Assembly: GCA_963781775.1 (NCBI GenBank)
Contig: CAWAHE010000011.1
Location: forward strand, 124,001 to 188,000
Direction of reading: 5' to 3'
Length of the DNA: 64,000 nt
Origin: CAVSRC01 sp963781775
GTDB lineage: Bacteria > Pseudomonadota > Alphaproteobacteria > Rhizobiales > Kaistiaceae
Shown here: positions 1 to 7,827 of the stretch, in pieces
Layout: each line of letters opens with the position of its first letter
Numbering within the stretch: the stretch's first letter is position 1
The notes under the pieces: generated by a model
Database searches by the model: none
Seen by the model: only the letters and a program-made list of their open reading frames with translations
What the model was told of the DNA's origin: nothing
Made by a program: the position numbers and the translations under genes

Positions 1-713
1 GTCCGGATGTTGAGACCGCCCGGCGGCATGCGAAAACCGCCGGGGATCATGGTCGCCACACGGTCGAGCGAGCCGTCGACGGTGGCGGTCGACTCGACAT
101 TGTCCTTGACGCATTTCAGCCCGACCCAGGTGCCGGTGTAGCGCGACATGGCATAGCCGAAGAGACCGTAGTCGAGGATCTCCTGCACGCCGGCCGGATT
201 GAGGATCGGGATCATCGCATCGACGAAGGCGAACTCGGACTGGTGCGCCGTGGTCGAGGATTCGCAGGTGTGGTCGTCGCCCATCAGGGCCAGCACGCCG
301 CCCCACGGCGAGGTGCCGGCAAGGTTGGCGTGACGCAGTGCGTCACCGGAACGGTCGACGCCCGGCCCCTTGCCGTACCAGAGGCCGAATACCCCGTCGA
401 AACGGCCGTCGCCGCGCAGTTCGGCCTGCTGCGCCCCCCACAGCGCGGTCGCGGCAAGGTCTTCGTTGATACCCGGATTGAAGACGATGCCCGCCGGTTG
501 CAGCACATCGGCGGCGCGCCACAACTGCTGGTCGAGGCTGCCCAGCGGCGAGCCGCGATAGCCGGTGACGTAGCCCGCGGTATCGACGCCCTGTCGGCGG
601 TCGCGCGCCCGCTGCATCAGCAGCAGGCGAACCACCGCCTGGGTGCCGCTGACCAGAACCTTCTGCTTGGCGAGGTCGTATTTGTCACCAAGGCTGACGG
701 CCGCAAGGGCCAT
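1..713 (-). CDS. Indolepyruvate ferredoxin oxidoreductase family protein, N-terminal part (runs off left edge)
   Basis: Thiamine-diphosphate-dependent 2-oxoacid:ferredoxin oxidoreductase that oxidatively decarboxylates aryl- or branched-chain pyruvates to acyl-CoA. Read leftward from ATG at 713, the frame stays open to the window edge for about 237 codons. It contains the family's N-terminal TPP-domain signatures: a GTQAVVRLLLMQ-like segment, YVTGYRGSPLGSLD, FNPGINEDLAATALWGAQQ, VFGLWYGKGPGVDRSGDA and LMGDDHTCESSTT. These match the large fused (alpha plus gamma, about 1,150 residue) aerobic type. A purine-rich GGAGGAAT lies just before the ATG. It diverges from the TRAP operon at 1003, which carries a TakP-like keto-acid binding protein, so uptake and oxidation of 2-oxoacids could be linked (inference). 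The C-terminal part is outside the window. Confidence 0.85.
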   Translation of the reverse strand, partial: MALAAVSLGDKYDLAKQKVLVSGTQAVVRLLLMQRARDRRQGVDTAGYVTGYRGSPLGSLDQQLWRAADVLQPAGIVFNPGINEDLAATALWGAQQAELRGDGRFDGVFGLWYGKGPGVDRSGDALRHANLAGTSPWGGVLALMGDDHTCESSTTAHQSEFAFVDAMIPILNPAGVQEILDYGLFGYAMSRYTGTWVGLKCVKDNVESTATVDGSLDRVATMIPGGFRMPPGGLNIR

Positions 714-1002
714 TCGCCAATTCCTCCGCACGCCGCCCCGGCCGGCCGGATGACCGCCTCGGCCTAAGGTCAATCACAGGCGATTGTGCCGCGCAATCGG
801 CGCCGCGTCACGGTGGCGTCAGCAGAGATCACCCGAACTGATCGGCAAGCGCCGAATTTCGCCCGAATTGCACAAGATCAAGGCACGGATCCCCGCATCC
901 GGGCATGGCAATGGCCCAGTGAAGCGCGGCTTGCCAACGCACTCCAACCATCGCAGTGTTGGGCTCAAGGGAAGGCCGGGCAAAACCGGCAAGGGGACGC
1001 CA

Positions 1003-1551
1003 ATGCAGGGGCTGCTTCGCATCAGTGGTGCGATCGACCGCGTGACGGCCTTCATCGGCCGGTCGGTGACGTGGCTCATTCTGCTCTCGGTCCTGGTCAG
1101 CGCCGGCAACGCCACATCGCGCAAGCTCTTCTCGATCTCGTCGAACGGGTGGCTCGAGTTGCAGTGGTACCTGTTCGCGGCCGCCTACTTGCTCGCCGCC
1201 GCCTACACGCTCCAGCGCAACGAACACATCCGCATCGACATCATCTCCAACATGCTGCCGAAGAAGGTTCGCGACTGGATCGACATCTTCGGCCATGTCG
1301 TAATGCTGCTGCCCTTCACGTTTCTGATCATCAAGGAAGCAATCCCCTGGTTCCTGCAGTCCTACCGGATCGGTGAGATGTCGAGCAATTTCGGCGGCCT
1401 GATTCAGTGGCCGGCCAAGGGGCTGATCATCGCCGGGTTCTTCCTGCTCGCGATTCAGGCGGCATCGGAACTGATCAAGCGGATCGCGGTGATGCAGGGG
1501 CGCATTGCCGACCCGTATGACACGCCCGATCCCACGGCACCGATCGAGTAG
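1003..1551 (+). CDS. TRAP transporter small permease (DctQ family)
   Basis: Small membrane subunit of a tripartite ATP-independent periplasmic transporter. The product has 182 residues with four hydrophobic spans (about 18-36, 46-66, 88-108 and 128-150), the usual DctQ topology. The segment around NEHIRIDIISNMLPKKVRD is the family's conserved loop between spans 2 and 3. The frame extends upstream to 784, but ATG 1003 is preceded by AAGGGGA and begins where homology should begin. The large permease starts 3 nt after its stop, so the two are translationally coupled. The binding protein is encoded convergently at 3259-4377. Confidence 0.9.
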   Translation: MQGLLRISGAIDRVTAFIGRSVTWLILLSVLVSAGNATSRKLFSISSNGWLELQWYLFAAAYLLAAAYTLQRNEHIRIDIISNMLPKKVRDWIDIFGHVVMLLPFTFLIIKEAIPWFLQSYRIGEMSSNFGGLIQWPAKGLIIAGFFLLAIQAASELIKRIAVMQGRIADPYDTPDPTAPIE

Positions 1552-1554
1552 CCG

Positions 1555-3202
1555 ATGACCACGTTCATCATCGCGAATATGGCGCCGCTCATGTTCGCAA
1601 CGCTGGTCGTCGTCCTCTTGCTCGGCTATCCGGTGGCGTTCGCGCTGGCCTTCAACGGGCTCGCCTGGGGCATGGTCGGCATACAGCTCGGCCTGTTCGC
1701 GCCAACGTTCTTCCAGGCCCTGCCGGATCGCATCTACGGTGTGATGAGCAACGAGACGCTGCTCGCCATCCCCTTCTTCACCTTCATGGGACTGATCCTG
1801 GAACGTTCGGGCATGGCCGAGGACCTGCTCGACACCATCGGGCAGCTTTTCGGCCCGGTGCGCGGCGGCCTCGCTCTGGCGGTGGTCGTGGTCGGCGCCC
1901 TGCTTGCCGCCACCACCGGCGTCGTCGCCGCATCGGTCATCGCCATGGGCCTGATTTCCCTGCCGATCATGCTGCGCTACGGCTACGACCGGCGTCTGGC
2001 GACGGGCGTCATCGCGGCCTCCGGCACGCTCGCCCAGATCATCCCGCCGAGCCTCGTGCTCATCGTCATGGCCGACCAGCTCGGCAAGTCGGTCGGCGAC
2101 ATGTACTCCGGCGCGATCGTGCCCGGGCTGGTTCTGTCCGGCCTCTACCTGGCGTACGTGATCGGCGTCACGATCCTCTACCCGAAGGCGGCGCCGGCGC
2201 TGCCCAAGGAATTCCGCACCTATAGCGGCATCCGGCTCGCTATCCGCGTCGCGGTCGCGCTCGTTCCGCCGCTCGTGCTGATCTTCCTCGTGCTCGGCAC
2301 GATCTTCATCGGCCTCGCCACACCGACCGAGGGCGGCGCCATGGGTGCGGTCGGCGCGATGGTGCTGGCCGCCATCAAGGGCCGGCTCAACTGGACAATG
2401 GTTCGGCAAGCGCTCGAACTCGACCACAAAGCTGTCGTCCTTCGTGCTCTTCATCCTGATCGGCTCGCGCGTCTTCAGCCTCACCTTCTTCGGCGTCAAC
2501 GGCCACGTCTGGGTCGAGAGCCTGTTGACCAGCCTTCCCGGCGGACAGATCGGCTTTCTGATCGTCGTCAACATTCTCGTCTTTGTGCTGGCCTTCTTCC
2601 TCGACTTTTTCGAACTCGCTTTCATCATCGTGCCGCTGGTCGGCCCTGCCGCCGCCCACCTTGGCATCGACCTGATCTGGTTCGGCATTCTGCTCGGCAT
2701 CAACATGCAAACGGCGTTCATGCACCCGCCGTTCGGATTCTCCTTGTTCTATCTGCGCTCGGTCGCCGCACGCGAGCCCTACAACGACCGCATCACCGGC
2801 GAGGTGATCGCGCCGATCACGACCGCCCAGATCTATTGGGGCGCGGCGCCCTTCGTGATGATCCAGGTGATCATGATCGCCCTCACGATCGCCTTTCCAG
2901 GCATGGTCCTGCGCTACAAGGCCGATGAGATCCACCTCACGCCCGACCAGATCCACATGCAGGCACCGAGTTCTGGCGCCGGGTCGGGTGGGCCGAATTT
3001 CGGCGGAAGCGGCGGCGGTCCGAACTTCGGTGGCGGCGGAGCCAGCGCCCCGGCGCCGAAGGGCCCGAATTTCGGGGGCGGCAGCAGCGGCGACGCGGCA
3101 ACCCCATCGGCACCAGCCGGTCCGAACTTCGGCGGCGGCGACAGCAGTGGCGCGACGCCGCCGGCCGCCCCGGCCGGTCCAAACTTCGGCAGCGGCCAAT
3201 AG
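1555..3202 (+). pseudogene. TRAP transporter large permease (DctM family), one-base frameshift, with PNFGG-repeat tail
   Basis: The channel subunit of the TRAP system. The first frame encodes a normal DctM N-terminal half up to about position 2421 (LNWTMVRQALEL). Homology then continues in the next frame from about 2423 (TTKLSSFVLFILIGSRVF) through the family C-terminal signature NMQTAFMHPPFGFSLFYL to a stop at 3202. Removing base G2422 restores one frame of about 548 codons. As written, the first frame runs into unrelated sequence. The residues after the last transmembrane span are unusual: a Gly/Pro/Ala-rich tail of about 75 residues with five PNFG motifs (four PNFGG, one PNFGS). Whether the shift is genuine or a sequencing error cannot be told from sequence alone. 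Neighbours dctQ and dctP look intact. Confidence 0.85.
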
Positions 3203-3206
3203 AAAA

Positions 3207-3231
3207 GGGCTCCGGATTGCCCGGAGCCCTT
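3207..3231. terminator. Bidirectional intrinsic terminator between convergent TRAP genes
   Basis: Perfect 9-bp stem GGGCTCCGG (3207-3215) and CCGGAGCCC (3221-3229) with a 5-nt loop. It is preceded by AAAA and followed by TT. It lies 4 nt after the permease stop and 27 nt before the stop of the convergent binding-protein gene. Confidence 0.8.
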
Positions 3232-3258
3232 CCGCAAATGACGTATGTGCGCGGCTTG

Positions 3259-4377
3259 CTAGGACTTCACTTCCAGCTTGCCGGCACGCTGCTGCGCGAA
3301 CATGAAGTTGTCGTAAGTGCCGTCCGCGATCTGGAACCAGAGATTCTCCTCATTGCGGAACGCCTTTAGCGAGTCGAGCATCGTCTTGAAGTCGGCGTTC
3401 TTGGCACTGATCTCGGCGTAGGTCTGCTCGGCCGCGTCGAAGCAGGCCGACAGAATCTCCGGCGAGAAGGCGCGCAATTGGGCGCCGCCAGCAACGAGGC
3501 GGCGCAGCGCCGCCGGGTTGAGGGCGTCGTATTGCGCCTGCATGTCGCCGTTGATCGCCGCCGAAGCTGCCTTGAGCACCGACTGGTACACGGGCGGCAG
3601 TGCGTTCCACTGGTCGAGATTGACGAAAAGATGGATCGTCGTGCCAGCCTCCCACCAACCGGGATAATAGTAGTACTTGGCAACCTTGTAGAAGCCGAGC
3701 TTCTCGTCGTCATACGGGCCGACCCATTCGGCCGCGTCAACGGTACCCTTCTCCAGCGCCGGATAGATGTCGCTGCCGGGAATATTGGCCGGGACAACGC
3801 CGAGCTTCGACAGCACCGCGCCGCCGAACCCGCCGACACGGAACTTGACGCCCTTGAGGTCGTCGACAGTGTTGATCTCCTTGCGCCACCAGCCACCCAT
3901 CTGGCAGCCGGTATTGCCAGCCGGGAAGCCGATCATGTTGAACTTGGCGTAGAACTTGTTCATCAGGTCGATGGCGCCGCCGTAGTACCACCAGGCATTC
4001 TCTCCGCGGCTGGACAGGCCGAACGGCACGGTCGATCCGAAAGCGAAGGTCGGATCCTTGCCGAAGTAGTAGTAGCTGGCTGTGTGACCCATCTCGACGG
4101 TGCTTCCCTGCACCGCGTCGACAACGCCCGGCGTTGGCACGATTTCGCCGCTGGCAAACGTCTGGATCTGGAACTTGCCGTCGGTCAGTTCGCCGACCAT
4201 TTTGGCCAAACGCTCCGCTCCGCCATAGAGCGTATCGAGCGATTTCGGAAATCCCGAGGTCAAGCGCCACTTGATCTCCGGCATCGACTGGGCGATGGCC
4301 GGCGCGGCAATAGCAGTGGAAGCGGCCGCGCCCCCCGCGAGCAGGCCAGCCTTCTTAATAAATGAACGACGATCCAT
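3259..4377 (-). CDS. TRAP transporter solute-binding protein, TakP-like
   Basis: Periplasmic binding protein of the TRAP importer, 372 residues. ATG 4377 is chosen because it follows GGGAGGAATG and starts with a twin-arginine signal (MDRRSFIKKAG, then a hydrophobic Ala/Gly stretch ending AAPAIAQ). The mature part keeps the DctP-family features of the alpha-keto-acid binder TakP of Rhodobacter: WRLTSGFPKSLDTLYGGAE, GEIVPTPGVVDAV, the GYYYFGKDP-like region (here SYYYFGKDP), GGWWRKEINTVDDLKG, VGPYDDEKLGFYKVA and YYYYPGWWEAG. That similarity suggests 2-oxoacids such as pyruvate or 2-oxobutyrate as ligands (inference). Its permeases dctQM are encoded convergently, not in the same transcript. Confidence 0.9.
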   Translation of the reverse strand: MDRRSFIKKAGLLAGGAAASTAIAAPAIAQSMPEIKWRLTSGFPKSLDTLYGGAERLAKMVGELTDGKFQIQTFASGEIVPTPGVVDAVQGSTVEMGHTASYYYFGKDPTFAFGSTVPFGLSSRGENAWWYYGGAIDLMNKFYAKFNMIGFPAGNTGCQMGGWWRKEINTVDDLKGVKFRVGGFGGAVLSKLGVVPANIPGSDIYPALEKGTVDAAEWVGPYDDEKLGFYKVAKYYYYPGWWEAGTTIHLFVNLDQWNALPPVYQSVLKAASAAINGDMQAQYDALNPAALRRLVAGGAQLRAFSPEILSACFDAAEQTYAEISAKNADFKTMLDSLKAFRNEENLWFQIADGTYDNFMFAQQRAGKLEVKS

Positions 4378-4535
4378 GCTTGCATTCCTCCCTTGGCGGT
4401 TCCGGTGTAAACATCCATATGCTTTGAAGCGTGGAACCTGCACAAAACGGACGCCATCACCTGGGACCTGTCAAGGCAAAAGGTGCTGACGGCTGACGCT
4501 AGCCCCTTCCAGAACCACGGGAATCCTGCACAAGA

Positions 4536-5327
4536 ATGAAGCAGAACCCCTCCGAGCCACCCCTTATCGCCGTTGCTGCCGACGTAAAATCCGTAGACGG
4601 CTACACATGGCATGCCGTCGCGGAGCCGTACCTCAACGCCATCGTCCACGGCTTCGGCGGCATTCCACTGATCGTGCCTTCGCTCGACGATGCGATCGAC
4701 TTCGACGCGCTGCTGCAACGCGTGGACGGCGTTCTTCTGCCCGGCAGCCGATCGAACGTTCATCCGAATCGATATGGCCAGCCGCCTGATCCGAAGACCG
4801 AACCGCACGACCCGCGCCGCGACGCGGTAACCCTGCCGCTGATTGCGGCCGCGCTGCGTCACGGGATGCCGCTGTTCGCGATCTGTCGCGGCATGCAGGA
4901 GCTGAACGTGGCGCTCGGCGGCACGCTGGTCGCGGAGGTTCAGGAACTGGACGGCCGGTCGGATCACCGCGCGCCGGTCTCCGAGGACCAGACCGTCCGC
5001 TTTGCGATCCGTCAGGATGTCCACATCGTCGCCGGCGGCACGCTGGCCGGCATCTTCTCGAGCGACACGATCAAGGTGAACTCGCTGCACCGCCAGGCGA
5101 TCGGCCGTCTTGCCGAAGGCCTTGCCGTCGAAGCGACCGCGCCCGACGGGACCATCGAGGCAGTGCGCGTCAGGGACGCGGCTGCCTTCGCACTCGGCGT
5201 GCAATGGCACCCGGAATACTGGGTGCGGACCGACGCCGCTTCACAGAAGCTTTTCGCTGCCTTCGGCGCCGCCGTGCACGCCCACATGGCCGGCCGCTCA
5301 GGCGCGCTCGCCTCGGCCGCGGAATAA
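4536..5327 (+). CDS. Class-I glutamine amidotransferase-like hydrolase (peptidase C26, PuuD family)
   Basis: Likely hydrolyses a gamma-glutamyl amide, as PuuD does with gamma-glutamyl-GABA in putrescine breakdown. The 263-residue product shows the C26 triad: nucleophile Cys in FAICRGMQELNVALGG (about residue 117), His in GVQWHPEYW with the following Glu, plus the substrate-loop segment VNSLHRQAI. The early GVLLPGSRSNVHPNRY segment is also typical. Length matches PuuD (about 254). No other puu gene is adjacent, so the substrate is unproven. It is transcribed divergently from the TRAP binding protein and ends at a strong terminator. Confidence 0.82.
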   Translation: MKQNPSEPPLIAVAADVKSVDGYTWHAVAEPYLNAIVHGFGGIPLIVPSLDDAIDFDALLQRVDGVLLPGSRSNVHPNRYGQPPDPKTEPHDPRRDAVTLPLIAAALRHGMPLFAICRGMQELNVALGGTLVAEVQELDGRSDHRAPVSEDQTVRFAIRQDVHIVAGGTLAGIFSSDTIKVNSLHRQAIGRLAEGLAVEATAPDGTIEAVRVRDAAAFALGVQWHPEYWVRTDAASQKLFAAFGAAVHAHMAGRSGALASAAE

Positions 5328-5332
5328 AAAAC

Positions 5333-5358
5333 GGGCGCCGCCGAATATGGCGGCGCCC
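5333..5358. terminator. Intrinsic terminator
   Basis: Perfect 10-bp stem GGGCGCCGCC (5333-5342) and GGCGGCGCCC (5349-5358) with loop gaatat. A run of A's precedes it on the plus strand, which gives the T-run for the minus strand. It separates the amidotransferase gene from the convergent doxX-like gene. Confidence 0.75.
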
Positions 5359-5378
5359 TCCCCCCAGCCAATCGCCGA

Positions 5379-5864
5379 TCAGGCGACCAGCGGCTTCAGG
5401 CCGGGATGGTCCTGCACCAGCCGGGTCTTCTCCGCCCAGCCATCGAGACCCCACACGTGGCCGGCATGCTTGACGATCAAGTAGACCAACACGCCCGCAT
5501 AAACGATGTGCTCGTCGAGCAGGAGGTTGTTGGTGTTGCTGATGTAGGGGAAATCCATGTGCGCGGTCCAATAGAGCAGCATTAGCGCGATGCCGAACAT
5601 GGAACTGATGCGGACCATGAACCCGACGAGCAGTGACAGGCCGATCAGCAGGTGGCCGTACTCGACGAGAAACGACAATACCGGTGCAACGCCCGGCCCG
5701 GTGAACTGCGAATACAGCCCGTGAAATGTCTTGGTGCTGTTGAGGAAGCCGGCAACGCTCCAGCCCGGGACGAGGACCTGATGCGACGCGGCATAGAGGA
5801 ACGTCCACGCCATCGCCAGACGAAAAAAGACGATCAGCGCACGCTCGGCTTTTGAATCGGACAT
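5379..5864 (-). CDS. DoxX-family membrane protein
   Basis: Small integral membrane protein of the DoxX/DoxD (thiosulfate:quinone oxidoreductase-like) superfamily. Physiological role unknown here. ATG 5864 is preceded by GGGTGGGAGAA and gives 161 residues, with hydrophobic segments at about 10-28, 65-82, 88-105 and 118-135. The pattern of an N-terminal R-x-x-x-A-W-T-F-L-Y-A segment, then PGW with FLNSTKTFHG, then VEYGHLLIGLSLLVG is typical of the family. It stands alone between a terminator and a 186-nt gap with nothing recognisable. Confidence 0.8.
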   Translation of the reverse strand: MSDSKAERALIVFFRLAMAWTFLYAASHQVLVPGWSVAGFLNSTKTFHGLYSQFTGPGVAPVLSFLVEYGHLLIGLSLLVGFMVRISSMFGIALMLLYWTAHMDFPYISNTNNLLLDEHIVYAGVLVYLIVKHAGHVWGLDGWAEKTRLVQDHPGLKPLVA

Positions 5865-6050
5865 GGCATTTCTCCCACCCTGATCTTGTGTTCGGCCTCG
5901 GCGGGCGCCGGAGGCCAAAGGATGGTCGTCTTCGGTGTCGGCCGTGGCGGAGTGTCTGCCGCGGTCTGGCCTGAGGGCGACCGACGCCAGCAACCTAAGG
6001 CCGGGCGCGGCACCCGGCTTTGATATTGCTCAAATTGTAGGCAGCGCGCG

Positions 6051-7087
6051 TTAGCCCGGCAAGCCGTGCGCCAGTGCGCCGCCCAGGAGGAGCAGGCCGA
6101 GGAGGAGAACGGCCGCCGCCGCGGCGATCTCGGCGATGCGCACCACCCGCTCCGCCACCGGCGAATCCGTGCCGGCCAGGCGCACGGCGACGCCGCGGGC
6201 GGACACCGCCAGGGTCGCGAGGGTCGCGACGGTCAGCCCGGTGCCGAGCGCCATCACGAAGGTCGCCGCAACGCCGGCCAAGAAGAGGCCCTGCGACAGC
6301 GCGAACACCAGGACGATGATCGCGCCCGAACACGGCCGCACGCCGACGGCGACGATCGCCGACCACGCCCGCGCCAGACTGGAGCGCAGCGGGATCGGGT
6401 TGCCCTGAGCCGGACGGGCATGGCCGTGATGATCGTATGATCGTTGTGCTCGTGGTCGTGCGCATGGTCGTGATCATGGTGGGCATGGTCGTCGTGGGCG
6501 TGGTCGTCACCAACACCGTGATGATGGTGGTGATGGTGACCGCCGCCGAACGTCTTTGCCCACAGAAGCCAGGCGCCGACCGCCGCGACCAGCGCGTAGC
6601 TCAGAATCTCGAACCAGTCCGTCGCCGCGGTCATGGTGACGGCCGTGACGTGGAAGATCAGCGCCGCAACGCCGACGATGACAACCGCGCTGACCGCCTG
6701 AACGAAGGCCGCCATGAACGACAGCGCGATGCCGCGCTTCACGGTTTCGCCGGACGACACCAGATAGGCGCTGATCACGGCCTTGCCGTGGCCGGGTCCG
6801 GCCGCATGAAAGACACCATAGGCAAAGCTGAGGGCAAGCAGCAGCCACACCGCCCAGCCGTTCTGCTTGATATCGGTGAGCGCGTGGGTGAGGCCCTGAT
6901 AGAATTCGCTCTGGTAGTAGGCGATCTGCATGAAAAAGGGACGAAGCGGCCCGCCGAAGGCGCCCGGCCCCGGCGAATCGGGCGTGGCGATGCCAAACGG
7001 GCTGGCCGCATGGGCGCCACCGGCCACGGCAACCGCGACGAGGAAGGCGACGGCAAAAAGCGCCGCGCATTTGCGGGCGGCGCTCAC
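6051..7087 (-). pseudogene. NicO/RcnA-like nickel-cobalt transporter, one-base frameshift in the His-rich loop
   Basis: Membrane exporter or permease of the NicO superfamily. GTG 7087 overlaps the stop of the upstream DUF1007 gene (GTGA). The first frame encodes a signal-like hydrophobic N-terminus, the signature GVFHAAGPGHGKAVISAYLV, further spans, and then a histidine/aspartate-rich cytoplasmic loop beginning GGGHHHHHHHGVGDDHAHDD. At about 6431-6439 the frame breaks. Homology resumes in another frame (LARAWSAIVAVGVRPCSGAI, then FATFVMALGTGLTVA-like spans) to a stop at 6051. The local DNA CATACGATCAT differs from a CATCACGATCAT His-Asp repeat by one missing C, consistent with a 1-nt deletion in a repeat. 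DUF1007 partners are usual for this subfamily. Confidence 0.82.
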
Positions 7088-7827
7088 GGGCAATCGACCG
7101 TAATCAGATTGGCGAGGCCGGCCGCCGCATCCTGCAACTCGGGCGGCAGATCGTGCTGGTCGGCGGGAATCGCGGACAGCATGGCCATCGTCTGGGCCGT
7201 CAGCTCCTGCGGCGGATGGTACGCGGCAGTGCAACCCGCCGGCGCCCCGTCGAGCGTCACCGGTGTGTCCTTGGGAAAGGTGAAGGCCACGAAATACTCG
7301 GGATCGAAGACCTCGAGCGTCGCCTTGCCCTTGATCTTCACGGGCGCCTTCAGCGGCAGCGTGTAGAACAGCGTCAGCCGGCCGCCATGAAATTCGAGCC
7401 AGTATTCGGTCGGCGGCACGAAGGGAAATTTCTTCTTCCCCTCCCGCAGCCACGTGAAGAAGTCGTACTCCTTGAGCGAGTCGACGTTGACCTTGGCGAG
7501 CGGCGCGAGCTCGTCGTCGCTGAGTTTGCCGTCGCCATTCGCATCGAGGCCCTGAATGGCGAAAGCGGTGAACGCCTCGTCGAACTGCCAGATGTGACGG
7601 ACGGCTGTGACCTCGCCGGCCGCATCGAAGACGATCTCCGCGCGCGCATCGACGAAGACATGCGGGTGCGCCAGGGCCGGAGCCGACGCCACGACCGGCA
7701 GCGCGGCGGCCAGCGCCCATGCAGCGCGGCGAAGTGCGGTCACGACCCGTCTCCCATGCGCGGCATGGATTTCCGCCGCATTGGGGCCGATTCGCGGCGA
7801 ATCCGCGTGGCAAAAGGACGCGTTCAT
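7084..7827 (-). CDS. DUF1007 family periplasmic protein
   Basis: Secreted protein commonly paired with or fused to NicO metal transporters; the molecular role is unknown. From ATG 7827 (ATGA overlap with the upstream gene) the product has 247 residues. A hydrophobic segment ends in ALAHPHVFVDARAEI, where HPHVFVDA is the family hallmark just after signal cleavage. A segment FAIQGLDANGDGKLSDDEL looks like an EF-hand-type calcium loop. The roughly 28 residues before the hydrophobic segment are unusually long and polar, so a later GTG (VVTALRRAAW) could be the true start. It overlaps the nicO-like gene by 4 nt. Confidence 0.82.
   Translation of the reverse strand: MNASFCHADSPRIGPNAAEIHAAHGRRVVTALRRAAWALAAALPVVASAPALAHPHVFVDARAEIVFDAAGEVTAVRHIWQFDEAFTAFAIQGLDANGDGKLSDDELAPLAKVNVDSLKEYDFFTWLREGKKKFPFVPPTEYWLEFHGGRLTLFYTLPLKAPVKIKGKATLEVFDPEYFVAFTFPKDTPVTLDGAPAGCTAAYHPPQELTAQTMAMLSAIPADQHDLPPELQDAAAGLANLITVDCP

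Noticed and set aside
714..1002. Possible regulatory RNA or small gene between the indolepyruvate oxidoreductase and TRAP genes
   Set aside because: No convincing hairpin, promoter pair or coding frame with a ribosome-binding site was seen in these 289 nt.
829..2721. A 630-codon minus-strand open frame
   Set aside because: It lies antisense to the TRAP permease genes and has no recognisable domain; composition is that of a high-GC shadow.
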